NCBI RefSeq assembly: GCF_019747315.1
Contig: NZ_JAIEQY010000086.1
Span: forward strand, 1 to 43,702
From: Roseococcus sp.
GTDB lineage: Bacteria > Pseudomonadota > Alphaproteobacteria > Acetobacterales > Acetobacteraceae
DNA length: 43,702 nt
Direction of reading: 5' to 3'
The position numbers and the translations under genes were made by a program. Positions within the stretch are counted from its first letter, which is position 1, and the number at the start of each line of letters is the position of its first letter. The notes under the pieces were generated by a model. That model saw only the letters and a list, made by a program, of their open reading frames with translations. It was not told where the DNA came from and searched no databases. Positions 34,580 through 42,935 of this stretch are shown in pieces.

Positions 34580-36561
34580 CAGCCGCGCTCCAGCACGGCG
34601 ATGAGCGCCAGCAGCGAGATCAGCGTGCCAAAGGTAAGCGCCAGGTAGAAACGCAGGCTCAACCCACGCAGCGCCTCCGCCTCGCGCGAGAGGGCGCGGC
34701 GCGCGCGGGCCAGCGGGTAGAGCAGGCGGGTGAAGCCGCGATCCTGGCCTTCGACCCGCAGCGTGGCCGCGGCCGGCGCCCCCGGTGGCTGATTCACCAG
34801 CCACTCGCGCGGGGCGATGGCCAGGTGCCCCAGGCTTCGCCGGATGGGTTGGCCCAGGCCCTGGGCGCTGACCTGGCTCAGCGGGTCGCCGAAGGGGAGA
34901 TGCGGCGGCGGCGGCATGAAGCCGCAATCCCAGGCGGCGCCGCGCACCGGCGCCTGGGCCGAACGGCGCCGCACCAGCAGATAAATCGCCCCCACCAGCA
35001 CCAGCAGCCCGAGCGCCACCAGCCCGGGCATGTCGCGCGCCCCGCCATCGCCGAGCGCCATGTCCAGCCCGAAGCGCGGCGCGCCCGCCTGGGGGCCCAG
35101 CACCTGGCGGATCGGAGCATCCAGCCCGCCCAGCGCCACCGCCGCAAGCGGCCCGAGCAGGAGCGTGAGCAGCGCCGGCAGCAGCAGGGCCACACGCATC
35201 ATCCCCGAGGCATCCGGCGCCCCGGCCCCGCGCGGCGTCCGCGGCCGGCCCAGGAAGACCATGCCGATCAGCCGCACCATCGCCGCCGCCGCCAGGCCGA
35301 TTGCCATCCCCACCACGGCCAGCGAGACGGCCGCGATGAGCTGGACCGACATGTCCGAGACCCGGAACCCCTGGATCAGCGCCTGCAGCAGCAGCCATTC
35401 GCTGGCAAAGCCCGAAAGCGGCGGCAGCGCGGCGGCGGAGAGTGCGCCCAGCATGGCGCAGCCCGCCACCCAGGGCATGCGATGGATCAACCCACCCAAC
35501 CGGTCCGGGTCGCGGCTGCCGGCCAGGCTGTAGACCGCGCCCATGCAGAGAAACAGCAAGGTCTTGAAGCCGGCATGGTTCAGCGCGTGCAGCAGGGCGG
35601 CCGCGAGCGCCACGCTGGCCAGCGGCAGCAGGTCCGCCCCGCGATAGATCAGCGCGAGGCCCAGGGCCGCCGCCATCAGGCCCATATTCTCCAGGGTGGA
35701 ACAGGCCAGGATGGATTTCGTGTCGCGCTCCAGATTGGCCCGCAGCGCGCCGATCAGCGCCGTCGCGACGCCGAGGCCGACCAGGGGCAGCCCCCACCAG
35801 GCCGGCTGTGCCCCACCGCAGAGGTCGAGAAGGACGCGGATCATCACATAGAGCGCGACCTTCACCATCGCGCCCGACATCAGCGCCGAGACCGGTGTCG
35901 CGGCGGCGGGGTGGGCCAGGGGCAGCCAGACATGGAAAGGCACCAGCCCCGCCTTGGAGCCCGCGCCCAGCACCACCAGCACCAGCACGAAGGCCGCGCG
36001 CCAGCCCTCGGGCGGGGCGGCCCGCATGGCGGCGAAGCCCAGGCCGGACCCGGCCAGCAGGGCGAAGGTGCCGATCAGGCAGATGCCGGAAAAGGCGGCG
36101 AAGGCCAGATAGAGCCGCGCCGCCCGCCGCCCCGCGCCCGTGGCATGCCGGGCCGCGATCAGCGCCCAGGAGGCGAGCGACATCAATTCGAAGCCGAGCA
36201 CCAGGGTGAAGCCATCGTCCGCGATCAGCGTCAGCGCCATGCCGGCCAGGAAAAGCGGGAAGGCGGCCCCCTCGGCGCGTGGCGGCGGCGGCGAGGCCGC
36301 CGCAAAAAGGCTGGCGGGAATGGCCACGAGTGCCAGGATCACCAGGAAAAAGCCGCCCAGCGCATCCACCGCGATCTGCGCCGGCGCCCAGGGTGGACCG
36401 AAGGGCAGCGCCAGGGCGGGCAGGCCCACCAGCCCGACCAGCCCGAGCCCCGCCGCGGCCAGGGCAGACCCGAGAAAGACCAGCCGGGGCGCGCGGCCCG
36501 AGGCCCCCAGCCCGGAGAGCACCAGCAGGCCCAGGAAGCTGGCGCCCAGCAGCGTCAGCAC
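34579..36561 (-). CDS. hyfB: HyfB/NuoL-like proton-pumping membrane subunit
   Basis: The 660-residue product is an antiporter-like subunit (hydrogenase-4 component B). It has the conserved glutamate in LGFELMSLASW, lysine in GAGSKAGLVPFHVWLPLAHP, and the ERDTKSILACSTLENMG and HALNHAGFKTLLFL segments carrying the further lysine and histidines of the ion path. The C-terminal part from about residue 520 has the extra domain found in HyfB (WDCGFMPP, then LYPLARA and a last hydrophobic helix). A GTG at 36561 is the start. It is the first gene of the hyf-like operon, divergent from dctQ with 149 bases between them. Confidence 0.92.
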   Translation of the reverse strand: MLTLLGASFLGLLVLSGLGASGRAPRLVFLGSALAAAGLGLVGLVGLPALALPFGPPWAPAQIAVDALGGFFLVILALVAIPASLFAAASPPPPRAEGAAFPLFLAGMALTLIADDGFTLVLGFELMSLASWALIAARHATGAGRRAARLYLAFAAFSGICLIGTFALLAGSGLGFAAMRAAPPEGWRAAFVLVLVVLGAGSKAGLVPFHVWLPLAHPAAATPVSALMSGAMVKVALYVMIRVLLDLCGGAQPAWWGLPLVGLGVATALIGALRANLERDTKSILACSTLENMGLMAAALGLALIYRGADLLPLASVALAAALLHALNHAGFKTLLFLCMGAVYSLAGSRDPDRLGGLIHRMPWVAGCAMLGALSAAALPPLSGFASEWLLLQALIQGFRVSDMSVQLIAAVSLAVVGMAIGLAAAAMVRLIGMVFLGRPRTPRGAGAPDASGMMRVALLLPALLTLLLGPLAAVALGGLDAPIRQVLGPQAGAPRFGLDMALGDGGARDMPGLVALGLLVLVGAIYLLVRRRSAQAPVRGAAWDCGFMPPPPHLPFGDPLSQVSAQGLGQPIRRSLGHLAIAPREWLVNQPPGAPAAATLRVEGQDRGFTRLLYPLARARRALSREAEALRGLSLRFYLALTFGTLISLLALIAVLERG

Positions 36562-36710
36562 CCCCTGTCTCCAGGCCCAAAGATCGCGAATCGGCCGGTC
36601 ATCTGTACGAGCTTAACAGGCCGGGTGGCCAGGGCGAGGCCCCGTCGAGGCTGGACAAGCGGCAGGTTATGTTTAGGGAGCGTGAGGCAAGTTCGGGGCG
36701 GGAGGTCGCG

Positions 36711-37259
36711 ATGGGTTTGCTTCTGGCCTTCAGCCGGGGCGTGGACTGGATGGGTGAGAAATTCGGCCGCGTCGCCGATTGGTGCATCCTGCTCGCCTGC
36801 GCCATCAGTGCGGGCAACGCGCTCAGCCGCTATGGCTTCAATGCCTCCTCCAACGCCTGGCTTGAGGTGCAATGGTACCTCTTCGCCGCTGTGGTGATGC
36901 TGGGCGCCAGCTATACGCTGTTCCGCAATGAGCATGTCCGCGTGGACCTGCTGTACGGCTGGATGAGCGACCGTGGCCGGCTCTACGTGGACATTTTCGG
37001 TTTGATCGTCTTCCTGCTGCCGGCCATGATCCTGCTGACCTGGATGACTTGGCCCTTTTTCATGGATAGCTTTCTGCGCAATGAGGGGTCGGCCAGCCCT
37101 GGCGGGCTGCTGCGTTGGCCGGCCAAGTTCCTGCTGCCGCTCGGCTTCTTTCTGCTGGTCCTGCAAGGGCTCTCCGAACTGATCAAGCGCATCGCCTTGC
37201 TACGCGGCCCGGTCGAGGGGGTTGCCGTCGTCACCGAATATCAGCGGCCCGAACAGTGA
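36711..37259 (+). CDS. dctQ: TRAP transporter small permease (DctQ type)
   Basis: The 182-residue product has four transmembrane segments in the DctQ pattern, including WLEVQWYLFAAVVMLGASYTLFRNEHVRVDLLYGWM, the family's best conserved stretch. It is the small membrane subunit of a sodium-driven TRAP carboxylate transporter. The ATG at 36711 is preceded by GGGAGG at good spacing; the longer frame upstream runs through hyfB in antisense and is rejected. The large permease gene follows after 10 bases. No DctP-type binding protein gene is next to it. Confidence 0.92.
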   Translation: MGLLLAFSRGVDWMGEKFGRVADWCILLACAISAGNALSRYGFNASSNAWLEVQWYLFAAVVMLGASYTLFRNEHVRVDLLYGWMSDRGRLYVDIFGLIVFLLPAMILLTWMTWPFFMDSFLRNEGSASPGGLLRWPAKFLLPLGFFLLVLQGLSELIKRIALLRGPVEGVAVVTEYQRPEQ

Positions 37260-37269
37260 GCGCCGGAGA

Positions 37270-38679
37270 ATGACCCTGGATATCATGCCGCCGCTCATGT
37301 TCGGCGGGCTCGTCATCTTCCTGCTGCTGGGCTTCCCGGTGGCCTTCTCGCTTTGCGCGGTGGGGCTGTTCTTCGGCTTCCTCTCCATCGAACTCGGCTT
37401 CTTCACCACCGCCTATCTGGGCAACCTGCCGCTGCGCGTCTTCGGCATCCTCTCGAACGACCTGCTGCTGGCCATCCCCTTCTTCACGCTCATGGGCGCC
37501 ATCCTGGAACGCTGCGGCCTGGCCGAGGACCTCCTGGAGGGGACCGGGCAGCTCTTTGGCAAGATTCCGGGTGGCCTGGCCTATGCCGTGATCCTGGTGG
37601 GTGCGGTGCTGGGCGCCATCACCGGCACGGTCGCGGCCTCGGTCATCGCCATGGGCATGATCTCGCTGCCCATCATGATCCGCTACGGCTACGACATGCG
37701 GATCGCGACCGGCGTGATCGCGGCGTCCGGCACCATCACCCAGCTGATTCCGCCCAGCCTCGTGCTGATCGTGCTGGGCGACCAGCTCGGCAAGAGCGTG
37801 GGCGACATGTATGCGGGCGCCATCGGGCCCTCGATCCTGCAGATCCTGCTCTTCATCGGCTTCATCGCGGTCGTGGCCATCGTGGCGCCGCACAAGATGC
37901 CGCCCTTGCCGCCCGAGGCGCTGATGCCGCGCGGCTGGCCGCTCTACCGGCGTGTGCTGAAGGGCATGGTGCCCTCCATCGCGCTGATCTTCCTGGTCCT
38001 TGGCACCATCTTCATGGGCCTCGCCACGCCGACGGAAGCGGGCGCGATGGGGGCGGTGGGGGCCGTGGTGCTGGCCATGATGAATGGCCGCTTCACCTGG
38101 AAGCTGCTCCGCGAGGCGATGGGCAACACCATGCGCATCACCTCCATGGTCATCTTCATCCTGATCGGCGCCACGGTGTTCAGCCTGGTCTTCCAGGGCG
38201 TGGACGGCTCGCACTGGGTGGAGCATCTGCTGAGCCACCTGCCGGGCGGCCAGACGGGATTCCTGATCTTCGTCAACATCTTCATCTTCTTCCTGGCCTT
38301 CTTCCTCGATTTCTTCGAGATTGCCTTCATCGTGGTGCCGCTGCTGGCGCCGGTTGCGGCCAAGCTCGACATCGACCTGGTCTGGTTCGGCGTGCTGCTC
38401 TGCATCAACCTGCAGACCAGCTTCATGCACCCGCCCTTCGGCTTCGCGCTGTTCTACCTGCGCTCCATCGCGCCGAAATCCGTGCTGACGAAGGACATCT
38501 ACCTGGGCGCCATCCCCTGGCTCGGGCTGCAGCTGATCCTCGTGGCCATCGTGATCTTCTGGCCGGAGAGCGTGACCTTCTTCCTCGATCGCGGGACGGG
38601 GATCGACCCGGCCTCGGTCACCATCGACGTGCCGCCGCCGCCGCCGGTCGATGACGACGCGGTGCCGGTCTTCCGATAG
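37270..38679 (+). CDS. dctM: TRAP transporter large permease (DctM type)
   Basis: The 469-residue product has about 12 hydrophobic segments and the DctM signature regions: AIPFFTLMGAILERCGLAEDLL, LGAITGTVAASVIAMGMISLP, ASGTITQLIPPSLVLIVLG and the second-half repeat near SFMHPPFGFALFYLRS. This is the ion-coupled transport subunit. The tail is proline- and aspartate-rich (PPPPPVDDDAVPVF). A GGAG lies 4 bases before the ATG. The partner periplasmic binding protein must be elsewhere in the genome, so the substrate is open. It ends 19 bases from the convergent glycan synthase gene. Confidence 0.93.
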   Translation: MTLDIMPPLMFGGLVIFLLLGFPVAFSLCAVGLFFGFLSIELGFFTTAYLGNLPLRVFGILSNDLLLAIPFFTLMGAILERCGLAEDLLEGTGQLFGKIPGGLAYAVILVGAVLGAITGTVAASVIAMGMISLPIMIRYGYDMRIATGVIAASGTITQLIPPSLVLIVLGDQLGKSVGDMYAGAIGPSILQILLFIGFIAVVAIVAPHKMPPLPPEALMPRGWPLYRRVLKGMVPSIALIFLVLGTIFMGLATPTEAGAMGAVGAVVLAMMNGRFTWKLLREAMGNTMRITSMVIFILIGATVFSLVFQGVDGSHWVEHLLSHLPGGQTGFLIFVNIFIFFLAFFLDFFEIAFIVVPLLAPVAAKLDIDLVWFGVLLCINLQTSFMHPPFGFALFYLRSIAPKSVLTKDIYLGAIPWLGLQLILVAIVIFWPESVTFFLDRGTGIDPASVTIDVPPPPPVDDDAVPVFR

Positions 38680-38698
38680 CGCTTCGCCCGGTACGACC

Positions 38699-40714
38699 TC
38701 AGCGCCGCCAGTCAGGGTTGCGCACGCGGCCCCAGAGGCCCAGCAGCGCGCGGCGGAAATCCCCGGTGCCGGCGATATTCTCCGGCGCCTGCGAGAACAG
38801 CGCCGCAATCAGCTGGCGGCGCGCCGGCGCCTCCAGCTCCCAGCGCAGCCCCAGCATGCCGCCCTGCGCCACCCGCACCACGCGGGCGCTGAGCGGGGCG
38901 AGCTCCGGGAATTCGCACCAGATCAGGTGGCCCGCCTCGGGCGGCGGCAGGCCCGCGGGCAGGGCGATCCGCGCCCCACCGGCCGAGATGTCGCAGAGCG
39001 TCGCCCCTTCCCAATGTGGCCCTTGCGGCCCGTCCAGCCAGAGGCGCGTCGGCCAGTGCAGGTCGAAGCGCTCGTCCTGGCGTGGGCGCGGCAATTCGCA
39101 GCAGACCAGAAGGCACACGATGGCCAGGATGATGGCGATGGAGGCCCAGACGATGTTCATCACATCCTCGGCCGGAACCTCCGCCGGCTGGCCTGGTGCC
39201 AGAAGCGACCAGGCGATGCCCCCCAGGTTGGCGACGACGATGGCGCCGAAACCCAGCGCGAAATTCCGGTTGAAACGCATCCCCTCCCGCGCGCTGCCCT
39301 TGGCCGTCACCTTGAAGGGTCGGCCGAAGGGCCGCAGCAGCGCCGAGCCCAACGCCGCCGAGACCGGCAGCGCCGCCACCGCATGCGCCGCCTCGGTGAA
39401 GATCGGCAGCGAGCGCCCGCGCGAAATCCAGGCGCTGTGCAGCCAGAAGCAGACCAGCGCCGGAACGCCGTAGAGCACGAATTCCACATGGTCGGTCTGG
39501 AAGGCCGGCACGCCGAAGACCCAGTAGATCGCCGGCCCGATCAGCAGCAGCGGCAGGAAGGGCTTGGAGAGCCAGTGCAGCAGCCCGTGCAGGTAATGCA
39601 GCCGCTGGTTCAGCGTGTAGCCCGCGCCGCGCATCGGCCCATCCGGCAAGAGCGCCACCTGGATCGTCCCCAGGCACCAGCGCGCCCGCTGGGTGCAGTA
39701 TTCGGCGATATCCTCGGCCGAAAGGCCGATGGAAAGCCGCTCATTCAGCCAGCGCGTCTCGTAGCCCAGCCGCATCAGCCCGTAGGTCAGGTAGATGTCC
39801 TCGCTGACCGCGCCCTCGGGGAAGCCGCCCAGCCTGTCGAGCAAATCCCGCCGGACGATGAAGCCGGTGCCGACGCAAAAGGCGCAGCCCCAGGCATCCT
39901 TCGCCGGCTGGAACAGGTCGAAGAACATCCGCTGGTCATCCACCCAGGCGGTGGTGACGCCCAGATTGTGCTGGATCGGATCGGGGTTGTAATAGAATTG
40001 CGGAGTCTGGACGACGCCCACGCGGGGGTCGCTGAACAGCCCGACCATCCGGCGCAGCATGCGGCGCTGCGGCGCGAAATCGGCATCCAGCACCAGCAGA
40101 AGCGGCGCATTGGTCTCGCCCGCCGTCACCCGCCAGCCATGGTTGAGATTGCCGGCCTTGGCCGCGTGGTTGTCGGCGCGCGTGATGTAGCGCGCGCCCA
40201 CCTCGGCACAGTAGTCGCGCAGCCAGGCGCGGCGCGTGTCATCCAGCACCCAGATGGTCACGCGGTCCGGCGGATAGTCGAGCGCGAGCGCGGCGAGGAT
40301 GGATTTCTCCAGCACGGCCAGGGGCTCGTTATAGGTGCAGATCAGCACGTCCACGGCCGGCCACGCGCCGCTGGCATTCAGCTCCGCCTCCGCCGCATCG
40401 GCCTCAGCCTTCACCCGCGCCTCGGAATTGCGCAGCGTGATCAGCACGGCGCCCAGCGAATAGAGGATGGACAGCGCCTCAAAGGTGAAGAAGAGCCGTG
40501 CCCAGATCGGCTCGAAGGCGAGGTCATAGGCGGGCAGAGTCTGGGTGTAGCGCCAATGCAGGTAGATCATAATGGGCGGCGTGGTGACGACGGCCATCAG
40601 GAGGCGATCAAAGGCGCGGCGGGGCGTGAGCAGCAGGGCAAGCAGCGCGACCGCGATCAGCACCCCCAGCCCGGATTGCAAGGCCTCCAGCAGGTCGGGC
40701 GGGCCTTGCGGCAC
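38699..40714 (-). CDS. cellulose-synthase-like GT2 glycosyltransferase with C-terminal PilZ domain
   Basis: The 671-residue membrane processive glycosyltransferase resembles BcsA. Two N-terminal transmembrane helices are followed by the GT-A domain with ICTYNEP (about 126-131), DD (158-159), DAD (210-212), SED (304-306, in the place of TED) and QRARW (342-346). Several transmembrane segments follow (about 385-535). The C-terminal PilZ domain has RQDER (545-549, the RxxxR c-di-GMP motif) and DISAGG (575-580, DxSxxG). It should polymerise a hexose polymer and extrude it under c-di-GMP control. A GTG at 40714 is the start, 6 bases after the adaptor gene. No cellulase, BcsB or outer-membrane export protein gene is nearby, so calling it cellulose would be premature. 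Confidence 0.91.
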   Translation of the reverse strand: MPQGPPDLLEALQSGLGVLIAVALLALLLTPRRAFDRLLMAVVTTPPIMIYLHWRYTQTLPAYDLAFEPIWARLFFTFEALSILYSLGAVLITLRNSEARVKAEADAAEAELNASGAWPAVDVLICTYNEPLAVLEKSILAALALDYPPDRVTIWVLDDTRRAWLRDYCAEVGARYITRADNHAAKAGNLNHGWRVTAGETNAPLLLVLDADFAPQRRMLRRMVGLFSDPRVGVVQTPQFYYNPDPIQHNLGVTTAWVDDQRMFFDLFQPAKDAWGCAFCVGTGFIVRRDLLDRLGGFPEGAVSEDIYLTYGLMRLGYETRWLNERLSIGLSAEDIAEYCTQRARWCLGTIQVALLPDGPMRGAGYTLNQRLHYLHGLLHWLSKPFLPLLLIGPAIYWVFGVPAFQTDHVEFVLYGVPALVCFWLHSAWISRGRSLPIFTEAAHAVAALPVSAALGSALLRPFGRPFKVTAKGSAREGMRFNRNFALGFGAIVVANLGGIAWSLLAPGQPAEVPAEDVMNIVWASIAIILAIVCLLVCCELPRPRQDERFDLHWPTRLWLDGPQGPHWEGATLCDISAGGARIALPAGLPPPEAGHLIWCEFPELAPLSARVVRVAQGGMLGLRWELEAPARRQLIAALFSQAPENIAGTGDFRRALLGLWGRVRNPDWRR

Positions 40715-40720
40715 GGCGGA

Positions 40721-42775
40721 CTAGGCGCCCGGCGTGGCGCGGGCCGGGCCGAAGATCACGGCCAGCGCATTGCGTGACAGGCGCAGCGCGGCACTGGCAA
40801 AGCCGGAAACCATGCCGCCCTCGATCTCGACATGCACCCAGCGGCCGATGTCGCATGGCACGGCCGGGCGGCCGCGGGCATCGCGCGCGCCGCGGGTGGG
40901 CCGCGCATCCTCCAGGTCGATCAGCACATACATCTCGCGCCGTTCCATCGGCGGGAAGGGCACGGCATAGCCGGTGTCCACACGGTCCGTGGTGCGCGGC
41001 AGAACCTGGCGGACATGGCCGAAGCGCGTCTCGTGCCAGCCCTCGGCATCCACCAGGACGCGCGACCCCACGGCCAGGCGATGCGCCTGCCGAACCGAGA
41101 AGATGCCCACCACGAAGGCGCTGCGGCATTCCACCGTGCCGGCGATGGTATCGCCCGCATTGAGCCGCTGGCCCGGGCTGGCGAAGGCACGCAGCACATG
41201 GCCGGCGCTGGGGGAGGCAACCTCGGCATCGAGCAGCCGGGCCAGGCGCGCCGTCTCGCTCGCCGTCTGCGCGGAGAGGGCGTTCAAATTGTTGGTGAGC
41301 TGCGCCTCATCCACCCGAAGCCGCGAGAGCTCCAGCGACGCATCGCGCCGCCGCTCGATCAGCGAGCCCAGCGCGCCCTGGGTGTCGCCCGCATAGGAGC
41401 CGAGCTCGATGGAACGCCGCTCGGCCTCGCGGCGGGCCAGGGCGGCCTGGGTGGCGAGCAGGTCCTCCTGTGCCGCGCGCTCGCGCAGGAGGGCGATCTG
41501 CAGGACCTCGCGGCTCACGACGCCAGCCTCCAGCAAGCGCCGCTGGCGGGCGACGAGGGTGCTCATCTCGGCGAGGGTAGCGGCGGCGCTGGCGGCCTTG
41601 GCGCGCGCCTCGCGCTCCACCTCGGTCGCCACATTCAGGGCGAAGCCGCGCTGCACGGCAATGTTGCGGTCGAGCGAATCCAGCCAATTCGACAGGACCT
41701 CGATCCGTTCGCGCAGGCCCTGCAGGCTGATGCGCGTGCCTTGCGTCTGGTTCTCCAGCCCGATCAGGGTGGAGCGGTCCAGCCGGTCATTGCGCATGCG
41801 CGCCATGACTTCGCCATGCGCCACCGGATCGCCTGGCTCGGCCAGGAGCTTGTCGAGCTCCCCGTCGATCGGCGCGGTGACCAGGACGATGGGCGCATTC
41901 ACCACGGCCCTGGTGCTGGTGTCGGACAGGATGGGCGGCAGGCTCGCCAGCAGCAGGCTGCCGGCCAGCAGGATGGCGCCGCCGTAGGTGACGCCGCGCA
42001 GCGCATTGCCGGCCCAGTCGGGCCCGCTGAGCCCATGGCGGCGCCAGGCGGTGACCAGCGCCGCCTGAGCCCGCCTCGCCGTCGGCAAGGGGCGCTGCCG
42101 GAGCCAGTCGAGAGCCGCGGCGCCGCGCTGGCGAAGGCGGGCCGCAGGGGCGGATATGGAGCGGCGCCACGCGGCCAGGCCGCGCGACTTCAACGGTGCG
42201 GAGGGGGCTTCGGCATGCGGCGGGGCGCTGACCCGGCCGGTCTGACCCCAACGCGGCGCTTCCAGACCTGGCGGGAGCTGAAGCTCGGCAGGGCCGGGCG
42301 CCGGCGCAACGGGCCTGGCGATGGCCGACGGCACCGGCAAGGCGGGAGGGGGCGCGAACCGGGGGGCCTGCGGTGGGGTGGCGCCAGGGAGCGAGGCGGG
42401 CCGCGGCGCAGCCCGCTGAAGCCCGGCTGGGAGATGCGGAGGCGGCGCAGGCTGGCTTGGCGGCCCGCCATCCGGCGACGGGGCGCGGGGGGACGCCGCG
42501 AGTGGGGGCGCAGGGGGGGGGCCAGGGGGAGGCGAAGGGGGGGGCGCACGAGGTGTGGCTGGCTCGGACGGCAAGGCAGCTTTTGCAGGGGCGCGGCTGG
42601 GTGCCTTGGCCGGCGGCAGCAGCGGCGCCACGGCGCGCGCGCGGCCGAACAGTGGCAGGCTGGCGGGGCGCGAGGGCGGCGGGCCGGGACGATGTTCCGT
42701 GGCGCGGGCCTCAGCCGGGGGCTTACCGATACGCGAGCGCTCGATGTCTCCTTCCGTTTGCCCGTTCGAGGCCAT
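40721..42775 (-). CDS. HlyD-type membrane fusion protein with proline/alanine-rich N-terminus
   Basis: The 684-residue product has a disordered, very proline- and alanine-rich region (about residues 20-190). A basic segment and one transmembrane helix (near 262-285) come next. Then comes an HlyD-like periplasmic part: VNAPIVLVTAPIDGELDKLLAEPGDPV (lipoyl-type hairpin), a long alpha-helical coiled-coil hairpin (about 325-530) and a second half-lipoyl with ASPSAGHVLRAFASPGQRLNAGDTIAG. Such adaptors bridge inner-membrane glycan synthases or exporters to the outer membrane. The pairing with the c-di-GMP-controlled synthase recalls Alg44/Alg8, here with the PilZ domain on the synthase. The ATG at 42775 is preferred to an in-frame GTG at 42790. 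Confidence 0.88.
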   Translation of the reverse strand: MASNGQTEGDIERSRIGKPPAEARATEHRPGPPPSRPASLPLFGRARAVAPLLPPAKAPSRAPAKAALPSEPATPRAPPPSPPPGPPPAPPLAASPRAPSPDGGPPSQPAPPPHLPAGLQRAAPRPASLPGATPPQAPRFAPPPALPVPSAIARPVAPAPGPAELQLPPGLEAPRWGQTGRVSAPPHAEAPSAPLKSRGLAAWRRSISAPAARLRQRGAAALDWLRQRPLPTARRAQAALVTAWRRHGLSGPDWAGNALRGVTYGGAILLAGSLLLASLPPILSDTSTRAVVNAPIVLVTAPIDGELDKLLAEPGDPVAHGEVMARMRNDRLDRSTLIGLENQTQGTRISLQGLRERIEVLSNWLDSLDRNIAVQRGFALNVATEVEREARAKAASAAATLAEMSTLVARQRRLLEAGVVSREVLQIALLRERAAQEDLLATQAALARREAERRSIELGSYAGDTQGALGSLIERRRDASLELSRLRVDEAQLTNNLNALSAQTASETARLARLLDAEVASPSAGHVLRAFASPGQRLNAGDTIAGTVECRSAFVVGIFSVRQAHRLAVGSRVLVDAEGWHETRFGHVRQVLPRTTDRVDTGYAVPFPPMERREMYVLIDLEDARPTRGARDARGRPAVPCDIGRWVHVEIEGGMVSGFASAALRLSRNALAVIFGPARATPGA

Positions 42776-42854
42776 GCCTCGCCACCCCACGACCCAACAC
42801 CCAACAAAACGCCCGGCACAGCGCCAGGGAATGACGGAATTGTGAGTTTTTTAG

Positions 42855-42874
42855 ACACATTTGTGGAAATGTGT
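42855..42874. promoter_or_regulatory. perfect 20-bp palindrome in the AT-rich upstream region of the exopolysaccharide genes
   Basis: ACACATTT and AAATGTGT are perfectly inverted around GTGG, about 80 bases upstream of the HlyD-type gene and about 60 bases after the S24 regulator gene. The surroundings are much richer in A and T than the rest of the window. No T-tract follows on either strand, so a binding site is more likely than a terminator. The protein that would bind it is unknown. Confidence 0.5.
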
Positions 42875-42935
42875 AGCGAAATTTAACGGCGGGCGGTCAA
42901 CAAAGCCGAAAGAGCGGGCAAACAAGGGCAGAAGC

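Noticed and set aside
34580..36580. Long N-terminal extension of the HyfC frame
   Set aside because: It is the frame-shifted shadow of hyfB; HyfC homology starts at 34579, sharing a base with the hyfB stop.
38699..40714. Naming the glycan synthase bcsA
   Set aside because: The TED motif is SED, the partner genes bcsB and bcsC are missing and the polymer cannot be inferred from the sequence.
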